64,000 nt of DNA from contig PVNU02000922.1 of the NCBI GenBank assembly GCA_003013855.2, forward strand, positions 372,001 to 436,000, written 5' to 3'. The notes under the pieces were generated by a model. That model was not told the origin of the DNA. It made no database searches and was given only the letters and a program-made list of their open reading frames with translations. This document shows positions 21,709 to 32,683 of this stretch, piece by piece. Origin of the DNA: Liriodendron chinense (taxonomy: Eukaryota; Streptophyta; Magnoliopsida; Magnoliales; Magnoliaceae). Position 1 is the first letter of the stretch, and each line of letters begins with the position of its first letter. Both the position numbers and the translations under genes were made by a program.

Positions 21709-22080
21709 TGTTGGGTGCGTTTCACACAAACCTTAGGATCTCGCCCCCCAATGCACTAGAATTATGGACTATGATAATGCAACAATCAAAAGCAAATCAA
21801 TAACCTCACGACACAAGAGATTTTTATGTGGAAAACCCTCGAAGAGGTAAAAACCACAGGACCTAGTCTAGATCAACAATCCACTATCTCAGAGAATCGT
21901 TTACAATCGATCACAAGCACACACCGCTTGGATCAAACCTTCTTCACCCACGCAGGGATGGATAAACAACAAGAGAACTATGAAAGTAGGAGGATCTCAC
22001 CGATCACGAGGACGTAGAAGCACTGAGATGACGATTGCGTAGAAGAACTCCTCTTCAAGCAACTTCTCCCTTCTACAAGC

Positions 22081-22114
<34 letters not shown>

Positions 22115-22564
22115 CTCTTTCTCTCTTCCTCTTTTTTTCTCTCTCTCTCTCACCTTGGATGTGCAAACACCTTAATGGGATACCCTAATCACAATTTGGA
22201 ACCTCTTAAATAGGAAACCGAAGGAATTAGAACCCAAATAGGAAACTGCGTATAAGTAGTCCGTGTCAGGTCGGGCGCCCGGTCAAAAGGGTCGTTGGGC
22301 CCCCGCCCAAGCAAAAAACTGTCCAGGGAGAAAACCAAATAAAGTTTCCAATTTTGAGTGCCCGGACCAACTTGGTTGAGCGCCCGCCCAGGGCACCGAG
22401 CGCACTGTCACCAGACCATCAGGCGCCCGACTGCTGTCAAAATTGTCCAGCAACATTCTGCCTCATCTGGGCAATTTCGGTCACCCAACCACTTTTGGTC
22501 CGAGCGCCCGACCATACCCAAGCTGCACCAACTCTCCTCTTGACTAAGGAGGAAAACCCCATCA
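21709..22564 (-). mobile_element. Copia solo LTR (856 bp) of element C family inside the MULE terminus
   Basis: On the minus strand it runs TGATGGGGTTTTCC ... CACCCAACA, matching the element C LTR (13,059-13,827). It is flanked by the perfect 5-bp duplication CTAGT (21,704-21,708 and 22,565-22,569). There is no internal region. It contains GGGCGCCCG-type palindromes and a CT tract (22,084-22,150). Confidence 0.93.
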
Positions 22565-22732
22565 CTAGTAAACTAACGGTGTTAGCTTGGGCCTTTCTCT
22601 ATCCTTGTATTGTCTTTTTAGATTTTGAAAAAAAAGAAAAAGAAACCTCTTTTTCTCTGTTCTCTACCTCCCTCTCCCTTTCCATATCATCTTTACTCTC
22701 CAGCAGCCCACGTAGCCACGCATCCCAGCAGT

Positions 22733-22735
<3 letters not shown>

Positions 22736-22804
<69 letters not shown>
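22736..22804. repeat. (CT)n followed by a 42-base poly-C run
   Basis: (TC)14 at 22,736-22,763 passes directly into 42 consecutive C (22,763-22,804). Such a C run is unusual and is a likely site of length error in assembly. Confidence 0.95.
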
Positions 22805-22806
<2 letters not shown>

Positions 22807-23870
22807 ATATTGAATGTCAAAACCTTAATCAGGGTTTTGCAATGGTGGCCTTATTTGGAGATTTTCATTTTCCAATACCTAATTAGCTTTTTTAGGGTTT
22901 GAATTTCGAAATCCCTAATCAGGAGTTTTCAAATTCGATTCCCTAATTAGGGATTTCTTCTTGCACTTTAGGAATAATTTTTTAGATTTTATGTTATCTG
23001 AATTTTTTTCCTTTGAAGTTTCTCTCTTTGGAATAATTTCACAGTGTCATATTTAGAGATTTTCATGTAACTAGGGGGATTTTCATTTTCAATCCCTAAT
23101 TAAAATTTCATTTAATTAGGGGTCTTGAGATTTGATTCCCTAATTAGAAATTTTCTCGTTGAAGTTTTCTTTTCTCATTGAAGCTTTCTTTCTTACTGTT
23201 ATAATTTCACAAAAAAAAAATGTATAATGAGTACTAACAAACAATCTCATAAGCTAAACCATTTACCATTTTTCTTTCATATGATAGCATATAAAAATCT
23301 CCTTTTTACATGAAAATTATGCCTCTATTAAGTTGATTATGAAAAAAAAAATTCAACAATTTTAGTTATGTATTGGTTTGTTTAGTTGTATGAGTTTTTT
23401 TTTCCCCTTTTAAGTTAGTCTTATGGGTTTTATGGTTTACTAAACCTCACTAACAAATGCGTTTTATGTTCTAATGGGTGTACAATATACTCTAGTTCCG
23501 ATTTTAATAAGTGAGTTTTATAGTTCACTAACCCTTACTAACATACGCTCATGGCATGCTTTTGTGCTTTTTTTTTTTTTTCTTTTTCACCATTTGAATA
23601 TAATTTTGGTATTGCTCTACGGTTTTGATACATTGAATGAATGACTCCTAATTAGGGATTTTATTTGATGATCATAGGAGAGCATAATTGGTAGGGAGGT
23701 ATGGGCCAGTATAGGCAGCTTCTATTGCAAAGGAACTACATGAAATTCTTGGTAGCTTTCACATCTTTTACTTTGTGCTATGGAAAAAAATCATCCGTCT
23801 ATCTCTGTTCAAGGTTTATATAGTTTGTATGATTTGAATGTTTTTTTACTTTTGAACATCAATTGGTGAG
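22805..23870 (+). other. MULE 5' non-coding region with subterminal CCCTAATTAGGG motifs
   Basis: AT-rich, with five or six CCCTAAT(T/C)AGGG-like words between 22,870 and 23,660. Matching words occur near the right end (29,935-30,065). No coding domain seen. Confidence 0.55.
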
Positions 23871-26865
23871 ATGGGTATTGATAATACATTGGAGAGTCAT
23901 AGATTTTCTCAGCCATGTCCTCAGCCATGTCGAAGGTTGGAATTTGATGTTGATATAAATGATCACGAAACAAATAGGCTAGTAGATGATCAACAAGAAA
24001 ATCAAGATGTACCGGTCAATATAGATGACAAGTTACATGAAGTGAGTTTGCTTCTGAAGAGGTTGCATATGAATTTTACAACAGCTATGCTAGTAAAATA
24101 GGGATTAGTATTCGGAGGTCGGCTCTAAAGAAATCAGATTATGGTACCCTACTAAGAGGAAATTTTGTTGTTCTAAACAAGGCCTAAGAAATAAGAAGAA
24201 ACAAGTTCAGCCGAACTTTGTGCATGCGTTTATAAGAACCCAATGCCTAGCAAGCATGACGATTCTTCATCAAAGCAATGGAAAATATAGAGTAATGAAG
24301 TTTGTAGCGGAGCATAATCATGAGGTTGCTACAACGTTGAAGGTGCACATGTTAAGGTCACATAAAGGCTTGACTGATGATAAAAAAAAAGATGAAGCAG
24401 ATAGGGCAAATAATTCAGGAATAAAACCCAGTGCAGCTGTAGAATTGTTGAGTAGGCAATATGGAGGTCGGGAGAATATGGGTTTTCAACCCATTGATTA
24501 CAAAAACTATTTACAAAGGAAACGAATGAAAGCCATGGAAAAGAGTGATGCAGGAGCCAATCTAGAATACTTTCAGAAAATGACAGCAGATGACCCATCT
24601 TTCTTTTATGCCATACAAGTAGATGAAGATGATCAGATCACGAACATGTTTTGGGTAGATGGGAAGTCTATAGTAGATTATAGTGTTTTCGGGGACGTGG
24701 TTTGCTTTGATACCACATACAGAATAAATAAGTATGGACGGCCATTTACTCCATTTGTTGGGGTAAATCATCATAAGCAAACTGTAATATTCGACGCAGC
24801 CTTACTATATGATGAGACAATTGAATCTTTCAAGTGGTTGTTTCAAATATTTTTTAGTGCAATGTCTGGGAAAAAACTAATGATAATCTTGACAGACCAA
24901 GATGCTACAATGGCCAATGCAACAGCTTCAGTATTGTTGGGAACTTATCATCGTTTATGCATTTGGCATATCTATCAAAATGCCACCAAACACCTTAGCC
25001 ATTTATTTAAAAATTCAAAGGGTTTCGAATATGATTTTACTAGATGCATATGTGATTATGATGTTGAGGAAGAGTTTTTAATTACATGGAGTAATATCCT
25101 TGAGAAATATGATTTAATGCAAAATAAGTGGCTACAAGATCTATTTAAAGAAAAGAAAAAATGGGCTTTGGTTTATGGACGAAATACATTCTGTGCTGAC
25201 ATGAAGAGCACACAACGAAGTAAGAGTATGAATGGTTTGTTGAAAAAGTATATGAATTGTAAGTATAATTTCTTGCGGTTCTTCATGCAATATGAACGGG
25301 TAGTGGCTGATCGACAATATCAAGAAGCTATGGCCGATTTCAAGATGAGGCAAAGTACTCCGATAATGTTTCTTGATATAAAGATGTTAGAGGAAGCGAC
25401 AAAGGTATGCACTCCAAAAGTATTTGAAATATTTCAAAATGAGTATAAAAAAATATTTGGTCCTTCAATTTTTAAATGTGGTGAGTGTGGTATGGTTGCA
25501 GAGTTCAGAAATATTAATAATGATAGAAATAAAGGGCGTATTGTTAGATTTGACTCATCGAATAGTACAGTGTCATGTAGCTGCAAGAAGTGTGAGTTTG
25601 TGGGGATTTTATGTAGTCACCCATTAAAAGTCTTAGATTGTTATAATATAAAGGTGCTTTCTCCACAATATATTCTAAAGAGATGGTAAAAAGATGCAAA
25701 GCGAGGTTTGGCTACAAATCATATTGGGTTGGCACTACAAGGTAATCGCAATGTAGCTTCAGATAAGCGGTACAATTACTTATGTCGCAAGCTTCCTAAA
25801 ATTACGGCAATGGCTAGAGAGCATGATGAGGTTTTCAAACTTATTAATCGAAATGCTGATAAACTTCATGATGAAGCGATGGAATGTCTTAAAAGTATCA
25901 AGGAACCTCCAGTAAAGTCGTTTGAAGATGTTGAAAAAAGTGTAAATATTGAATGTGTACACCCAAAAGTATAGATGCTGAAATTGTGCACTCTGGGCCA
26001 ACTGAAAGTGTAGATGTTGAACGTGTACACCCGTAGCTGGTTGAGATTGTAGATATTGAAAGTGCACGCCATGAGCCATCTGTTAATGAAGTTACTTTTG
26101 TGGATAGTTTGAGTTCACTTATCGTAACTGTGATTAAATCAAAGAAAACAATTCGAGGCAGTCATCGTATGTATAAAAATCCTCTAGATAAAGTTAAGAA
26201 GAAAAGATCACAAATCGAATTAATTCATCCACAAACAAATCAAGAGAGACATGTAATGGACCAAGCATCAAACAAGCACAACCTATCATTTCTACCTCCA
26301 CAATATCCATTTACAGTCTTCCCATCAAATCATTTTAAGCAGGTATAGTTGAAAACTTCTTTACTACATCGTATCATGTCATATGTTATTGTTGTTAAAG
26401 TTTATTTCTTTTGTTTTCCCTCTATTAGGGTTCACATATTATGGTGAGGAGTTCTTTTGGATTACCAAGTGGATTTAATGGTGGACATGGTCATCATATG
26501 GTGATGGTCTACACTCCTGAATTACTAAATGGGTCTATCAATGCACCATTGACTCAACATGAGTACCAATCATCTAATGTTAGCACACCCCAACAAAACC
26601 CTTCAAACATCGAAACTCAGATACCCGGGAGTGGTCATAGTGGATCTATGAGTGATTTTGTATTTAGTTAGGTAAAATATATTTATTTGGTATAATATTG
26701 AACAAACCTTTTTTTATTATAAATATTGTGAGGCATCTTAACGACTTAGTTGTGGAATTTTATATGTAGGCATTAGCACTATCTGACAACAATCAAGTAA
26801 TTTTGAATGAAGTACTTAATCGTGGAAATACTTGTATTCAATACCCATTTACACCCAGGTAATTT
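23871..26865 (+). pseudogene. FAR1/FHY3-type MULE transposase, decayed, with introns
   Basis: A FAR1 DNA-binding domain is scattered over frames (EFASEEVAYEFYNSYAS at about 24,046; KRKFCCSKQG at about 24,150; FVAEHNHEVAT), which needs at least two frameshifts. The 489-codon frame 24,220-25,689 then carries the MULE core: FWVDGKSIVDYSVFGDVVCF with Asp164 in FDTTYR, Asp226 in LTDQDATM, and a CHxxH-like RLCIWHIYQNATKH. It ends in a SWIM zinc finger (CSCKKCEFVGILCSHPL). The usual RSESMN glutamate is Lys335 (RSKSMN). TAA at 25,687-25,689 interrupts KRW-KDAK; the frame continues to 25,974. After another shift an acidic tail follows, with plausible introns (donor GTATAG at 26,343, acceptor TTAG before 26,429; further exon 26,770-26,860). 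It bound the element ends and cut DNA when intact. Confidence 0.85.
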
Positions 26866-27696
26866 GAACCCTTGAGTATTTTCTTTTTAGTTGTCCATTG
26901 GAGAGGGATTGATTAAATGCTAGGACTATCCATTAAATGGGGACAAATTCAATGCTAGTATTCTCCATTACTAAGCTTCATCTAATAACTCAAAACTCCA
27001 ATGTATGTGATTCTTTCCTTGAATTTATCATTAATTTGATACCATTTGTTCATTTTATTTTCACATTCCTTTTCTTTTTCTTCGTAGGGATTGACCGATG
27101 AAGAGTGGAGGGGCACATTTTACATATCCATGTACATGAGAAGCATAGACGAGGTATATCTCTTCAACTTCAAATAGCATAGTTTTGATTGCCCCCATCA
27201 TGGATGAACCATGCCAAAAAAATTTCTTCAATTGGTCAACTATAAACCCTCTAGTGGTAGCATGTAAAATATGCATTTAACAAGAAATGCACCAACAATC
27301 CACACCCAATAGAGAAAAGACAAGATTTGGTGGTTGTGATTTTTTTTGTTTGAGATGATGGTCCATGCATGATGAGAACAAAATTGAAGTTCATTTCTAC
27401 AATCAGACATGTAATGCATGTTAGTGCTAAGAGGGGATTATGATGCCTTTCTTTTCAAGATGATGGTGCTGGCAGGGATATGTTATTGGAGCTTTTTGCC
27501 GTGGTGGTAGGTTGTTATGGGAGGAAGCTTGTTTTGGGGTTATTTAGCTGTGGAGCAAGTGGGGTTGATGTCTCTTGCTTGCAATGCATTGCTTAAGGAC
27601 ATGTTTACTAACAGCTGGGAGAGCCTTCACAATGGTTTTAGGCCCTCGATGTTTTGTGTTAGGTCCATTTTTGTTTTTATTTTAGCCAATTAAAAC
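26866..27696. other. MULE interior, no further gene recognised
   Basis: Possible small 3' exon near 27,083 (acceptor TTCGTAG, then GGATTGACCGATGAAGAGTG), otherwise non-coding. Confidence 0.4.
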
Positions 27697-27912
27697 TGGA
27701 TATATGATAGGTGAGACCTGATTCTTTTTTGTGGCCCCATCCAAATGTTTTGTATATATAATAGGTGAGGCCTGATTCTTTTTGTGGAGCCCATCTGAAT
27801 CTTTTGTATATGATACATGAGGTCGATTCTTTTTGTGGCGCCCACTTGAATATATTTTATATGATAGGTGAGGCCCAATTCTTTTTGTGGAGCCCACCTG
27901 AATCATTTTTTT
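27697..27912. repeat. Minisatellite, four ~55-bp units
   Basis: The unit reads ATAGGTGAGGCCTGATTCTT then TTTGTGGAGCCCACCTGAAT. Four degenerate copies. Short minus-strand frames across it (with KKNR or TKRI repeats) are artefacts. Confidence 0.9.
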
Positions 27913-27967
27913 GCTCAAGGATTAAGCATCATATTTGTTTGGCAGCCTAGATGTATAACCAGGTAAT

Positions 27968-27970
<3 letters not shown>

Positions 27971-28004
<34 letters not shown>
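27971..28004. repeat. GT microsatellite
   Basis: (GT)17, uninterrupted. Confidence 0.97.
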
Positions 28005-28006
<2 letters not shown>

Positions 28007-28780
28007 TTCAATGTTCCATGTGTGCAGCATAATTGAAGGAAATAGGACCCATATTTTTTTTTATTTCAAACAATCAAATAAATGTTGACCAATCTTATAG
28101 ATCATCATCTAAAACGGGACCCATAATTTCGACAGTCTAATCTGACTCGTATGTTGCTACAAAAAACAGGTTTTATACGGCTAGTATTTAACCGATTGTG
28201 TAAATGATTCAGCTCTGAAATTTACAACTTAGATAAATTTATTTCTTAGTGGGTTATTTGTTGCTTGAGGTTTGGTTCCGTTCTTAAGGTTTTCTTAAAG
28301 ACAATAGTTTGTGTAGGCTACACAAGAATTAAATCAATTGATGGCGTTAGATTGTTGTTTCTTTTTTCTTTTTCTTTTTCTTTTTCTTTTTTTTTTTTTG
28401 CAAAATACAATGCTTTTAGTAACGAGTGACTCGTTGAGAGTTGGAGCAGCCCACATTTTCTAGCCGTATAGTCTACACAATGGGGCCCAACTTATGTATG
28501 ACTCAAATGTCACACTCACCTGCCAAATTAAAATGATTTAGCCCACACTAATGCTCCAAATTGAATTTTTACCCTTTGAATATGATCATGGCTACAGTCA
28601 GTTGAGGTCATGTTCCATCAACAATGGGGGGCAAAGATGAACGGTCCAAATCATTTAGACATCACATGGGTGGGCAAGTCAAAGGTCTGGTGGCATAATT
28701 TCTTTGTATAGGCCTGAGTATCTGCAGATGAGGAAATTAAAATTAAAATTCAATCCTCTGTCGATGTGTACAAATCATGT

Positions 28781-29003
28781 GGTAGACCGAGTGAAGATAA
28801 CATCCATAGCCCAAGTGGTGGTAGACCGAGTGAAGATAACATCCATAGCCCAAGTGGTGGTAGATCGAGTGAAGATAGCCTTGTTTCAACACTAAGGTCA
28901 TGGTATCGATTCCCAAAGTGGGGTGGCTAACATTGTAGTGTGACTAACAGGGTTGGGTGGGTGCACTACCAGTGGGCTGTCTGTACCAAAAAAAAAAAAA
29001 AAA
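28781..29003 (+). mobile_element. tRNA-derived SINE, copy 2, with triplicated head
   Basis: The 39-bp head unit (GGTAGACCGAGTGAAGATAA, then CATCCATAGCCCAAGTGGT) occurs twice perfectly (28,781-28,819; 28,820-28,858), and a third copy runs into the SINE body. Each unit holds an A-box-like TAGCCCAAGTGG. The B-box GGTATCGATTCCC follows at 28,903, and the tail is A16 (28,988-29,003). The body matches the SINE at 18,735. Flanks AAATCATGT / AAATCACGT may be a decayed target duplication. Confidence 0.75.
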
Positions 29004-30340
29004 TAATAAATAAATCACGTACACGCATCTATGATGATCATCAATCAATGCGCCCCATTTAAATAAAGAAGCACTGTGATGGAATTAAGAAGTACATTAA
29101 TTCCCTCTTTGATGGTGGCCTCCTGATATTGCTGGCACTCGGGTGGCACTCGGGTCACATCTTGTTTCCCTTCGCCGATGGTAAATGTTTTAAGATCCAT
29201 AACTTAGATGCATGTTCTAGTTCATGAAAAAATAAATAAATAATAAATGTGTACATAGGAATCCAATGTCAAATTATTGTATCAGATCACCAAAATTGAG
29301 TTATAGAAAAATGTAAATTCCAATTAAAATTCTCTCTTAATTGTACAGTGAGACCTCTACTTAAGCCCCATCACAAATAGGCCAGGCCTAAAAAATCTCC
29401 TCCATTAACAAGAGGCTATGCCAAGAAAATCTCTTCTATTACAAACAAGCTGTGCCTTGTAGATAATTTGATAGAACAAAATTTTCAGCTTAAGTGCAAT
29501 ACATGAATTTTCCAAAATTAAGAAAAAAAAATATAATAAGCTTGTTGGGATTCAATATCAGTGCACAAAAATCATAATAAATCATCCTTGAATGATTACA
29601 ACATGAATCAGGTACCCTTTTCCATCAAAAAAGAAATACATCCATTTAACATATCATTCACAACCCGACCATTTGTCTTTGTTGTTGTCCTCCCCTCGTC
29701 ACATCCATGGTGTCTAGAAGAACCAATTGCATACCTGTGTCATCCTACAAGCAGTTCAGCCTGTGTAATCCTCTTATATTCATATGATCTTTATCAAAAC
29801 TTCATGTTTTTTGTTTCTCTTTTCAAAAATAAATATTCTTGTAGTTTAAAAAATGTTCTACAATGAGAAATAAGCAATTTTATTTCAAGATTATTTATTT
29901 TAGATTAAAAAAATCTACTTAAAGAAAAAAAATTCTAATCGGGGATTCAAATTTCAATACCCTTGATTAGGGATTTCGACATTTAAATATGCACAACCCT
30001 AATTAGGGATTAAAAAAATGAAAATCACCATACACATACACCATTGGAATACCCTAATTAGGGTTGGATATTTGACGTTAGAGAGGCGGGGAGAGGAGAG
30101 AGATTCATGCTGCAATGGCTGTCGTTGTGTGGGTAGGTACGGTTGGAGTGTTGATAAAGAGAGATGGGATGATTGGGAAGTTGGGGAAAGAGAGATGACA
30201 ATAGTAGAGAGAGATCGAAGGAGGGAGAACGAGAGGGAGGGACGGAGAGATTTAAAAGGTGCATGTGGAAGACGAAGAGAGAAATCAGAGAGGAGAGAGA
30301 ATGTGAAATCTCTCCTTAACGGCGTTAGCATGGAGTTCTT
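29004..30340. other. MULE right interior, no gene; GA-rich subterminal part
   Basis: AT-rich to 29,930, then CCCTAATTAGGG motifs (29,998, 30,050), then a GAGAGGGAGGGACGGAGAG-type purine-rich stretch mirroring the CT-rich left subterminal region. Confidence 0.5.
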
Positions 30341-30437
30341 ACATGTGCGAACCACACGCCTGTCCCTCCAACCATATGCTAACAGGTGGGGGTAACATCT
30401 TAGCGGATGTTACCCCAGTAACACCTAATCCGCGCCC
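30340..30437. repeat. Right terminal inverted repeat of the MULE
   Basis: This is the inverse of 21,603-21,700, ending GTAACACCTAATCCGCGCCC. It keeps the ATGTTACCCC / GGGGGTAACAT subterminal inverted pair. Confidence 0.85.
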
Positions 30438-30446
30438 GGTAATGGC

Positions 30447-30742
30447 TGGGGTGGATTTTACATAAATATCATAGTGGGGCCCACCCCAAGTCATTGATCC
30501 ATTTGCTCACATGGCAGCAGTGATGGAAGGTAGCATAATGATAATTATCCAAATAAATGAGGCAGATTTTTGAAAAAGGGACTGCAATGTTAATTACATA
30601 TTAACAAAGTAGTTATATATATATATATATAATTCTCTTAAAAAATTGCTGGTAAACCCCATTTTTTTTCAATTGCCATTAGTTTCCCGAGACAAGTTCC
30701 TCAACGTCGGTTGCTGAGCACAGTTATTCTATAATGAGATCT
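30447..30742. repeat. Foldback remnant and (TA) run
   Basis: AATATCATAGTGGGGCCCACCC and TGAGGCAGATTTTTG are foldback-family words continuing the sequence left of the MULE. A short (TA)9 lies near 30,615. Confidence 0.55.
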
Positions 30743-31508
30743 ATTAAGGTTGTTTGGTAGCATGGATCCAAGGCTCGTTTGAGAGCTTGTAAATGAAGGT
30801 AAATGGGAAATGGATTTGGAGGTAAATGAATTGGGATTACATGGCTTTACACCAATGTGTTTGGATGGGAGTAAATGAAATGTATTTGAAATCAAAATAT
30901 TTTGTTTAGATGGGAGTAAATGGGAGGAATTGGAATGTAACTGAATTTTTCAATAGATTGATAGGAATATATGTGATATCCCTTTTATATATCTTAACTT
31001 AGCATAAATATGCAATATTTAATAGAATGATTATAATAAGCCCATTTAAAGATATACTTCCTAAAAAAATGAGGAAATTTTAAGCCTCGGGTTGGCCACA
31101 AACATAAAGATGACAAACAGGCAACTTATGAACGTTTTTTAACCATCCATTTAGATGGTTATCCCTTGGATGTTTTGGATCATTCTTTTGGTGTGATTTT
31201 AATAATGTAGCCAATATTTGGATTGTTGGGGAGTGTCATTAGTATGACACATGTATGGCGGACATGTGTATAGTGGCACATTTGTTTACACGTGTGACTC
31301 TCCAAGGGAGTTCAAAAAAGCATTTCATCCCATTTCCTTCTAAATCCTCTCTACAAGAGAGGATTTCATTTACATGCACATTTACTCCCATTTCATTTCA
31401 TTTACCTCCATGTACGTCCATCCATACACACCCCAAATACTATTTACCTCCATTTACCCCCAAATTTACCCATTTACCTCCATTTACTCCTATCCAAATG
31501 GCCCCCAA
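30743..31508. mobile_element. MITE-like element with GGAGTAAATGGAGG inverted subterminal repeats
   Basis: The left part has several GTTTGGATGGGAGTAAATG words (30,856, 30,905). The right part has the inverse (TTTACTCCTATCCAAATGGC, CCATTTACCTCC several times). This is a long imperfect inverted repeat of ~765 bp with no coding. The left boundary is uncertain and no target duplication was seen. Confidence 0.5.
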
Positions 31509-32447
31509 TATGAATTAGAACTCAAATCACAATTAACATGGAATTCATGTGAATTTAAATTCTCAACTATGTTTAGCACTATAGTGGAATTAAGTGTAAT
31601 GAAAAAAATTCTTTGGCATAAGGATGATTTGGTCCCTTCTTTGCAAATTTTTTGTATTCGTTGGATGTGGTTCACTTTTCTTTTACCGTTTCTACTACAA
31701 GAGATGTGTCTCTTAATTATCAATGTACCAATTGCTACGAGGTCACTTCATAATTGACACTTCTCTCTTATAATTTTTTTCGCTAGGGTTTTCAACATAC
31801 TAAAAAAATTCTCTCATTTTTCTCAGTTGAAAATCCTTTCTCATTTCTCTGAGCATACGAAGGATCTGATGATATGATGTTAGGTTTTCTTTAGCCTGTG
31901 CAAGTCGGAGGAGATTGTACGTTAAGCATTGTATCTTGGGGATAATGCATTAGGAGCCTGTTACACTAGTTAAATAAACCAAGGGGCATGTGGAACCTTG
32001 ATCGTGTGTGAGAGCAGGCTGACCCATTGTAGCCATTGCCCCAAGCATTTTGCTCGTTTGATGCTAATGGGGGTAGTATTGACTCTTAGATAATAAATTG
32101 TTGCGGCTGGTCTATGGCTAAAGATTCTAACTAAGGGCCTTGGTGATGGAAATAGAAGGGGTTAGACACCCTTTTCAATTTGTAAAGAGTACAATATCTA
32201 CTTTATAAGATTTTGATTTTTTTGGGGGTTTAAGTAGTTTTAAAGATGATTACATCTAGGGCCAAGTGACAAAAGCAAAAAAAAAAAGAAAGAAAAAGAG
32301 TAAAGTATGAAGACTAAGAGAGTGTGGATGGTATCTATGAGAGTGTCGATGTGGACTTAAAAGAAATGCGAGAAAGAAAGAGGAAAATCAAGCATTCTTA
32401 TATGGAAAAGAGAGAGCCAGGCATCCCTGATTCTAACCTTACTCCCA
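31509..32447. other. Intergenic DNA, no gene recognised
   Basis: AT-rich. No domain in any frame and no RNA gene seen. A GA-rich patch lies around 32,275-32,320. Confidence 0.4.
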
Positions 32448-32448
32448 G

Positions 32449-32683
32449 GGGTGTTAACAGGTCGGGTTAGGGCTGGGTCAAGCTCTATCCAAGCTTGGCT
32501 CGTATTTCTCAATATAAGCCCAAACCCGACCCAGGCCCATGACGAGCCAAAATAGTCCAACCTGAGCCCAGCCCATGTTGTTACTATAAGGCTTGACCCG
32601 AGCCCAATGTGGCCTTTAGGCTACTTCTTCTCTATTCTCATCCCAAAAACCCTAACAGTAAAAGCATGAAGAGAAGAGTTGTT
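32449..32683. mobile_element. hAT-like MITE, left fragment
   Basis: CAGGGGTGTTAACAGGTCGG, then GGTTAGGGCTGGGTCAAGC and GAGCCCAGCCC words, closely similar to the left half of the element at 14,494. The right half is missing; it ends where an LTR-like sequence starts. Confidence 0.55.

Larger units (their letters stand above)
21603..30437 (+). mobile_element. Mutator-like element (MULE), 8.8 kb, long TIRs, 9-bp target duplication
   Basis: The termini AGGCGCGGATTAGGTGTTAC (left) and GTAACACCTAATCCGCGCCC (right) are inverted, and similarity extends about 90 bp (CATATGGTTGGAGGGACG / CCTCCAACCATATGCTAAC). Flanks GGTAGTGGC (21,594-21,602) and GGTAATGGC (30,438-30,446) form a 9-bp duplication with one mismatch, the Mutator hallmark. 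Inside are a FAR1-type transposase with exons, a copia solo LTR (later insertion, CTAGT duplication), CCCTAATTAGGG motifs near both ends, a SINE, minisatellites and microsatellites. Without the solo LTR the element is about 8.0 kb. Transposase lesions make it non-autonomous now. Confidence 0.9.

Noticed and set aside
22354..22734. 126-codon frame over the copia solo LTR edge
   Set aside because: It spans a transposon boundary and low-complexity DNA; no domain.
27682..27918. Minus-strand repeat protein
   Set aside because: It is the translation of a 55-bp minisatellite.
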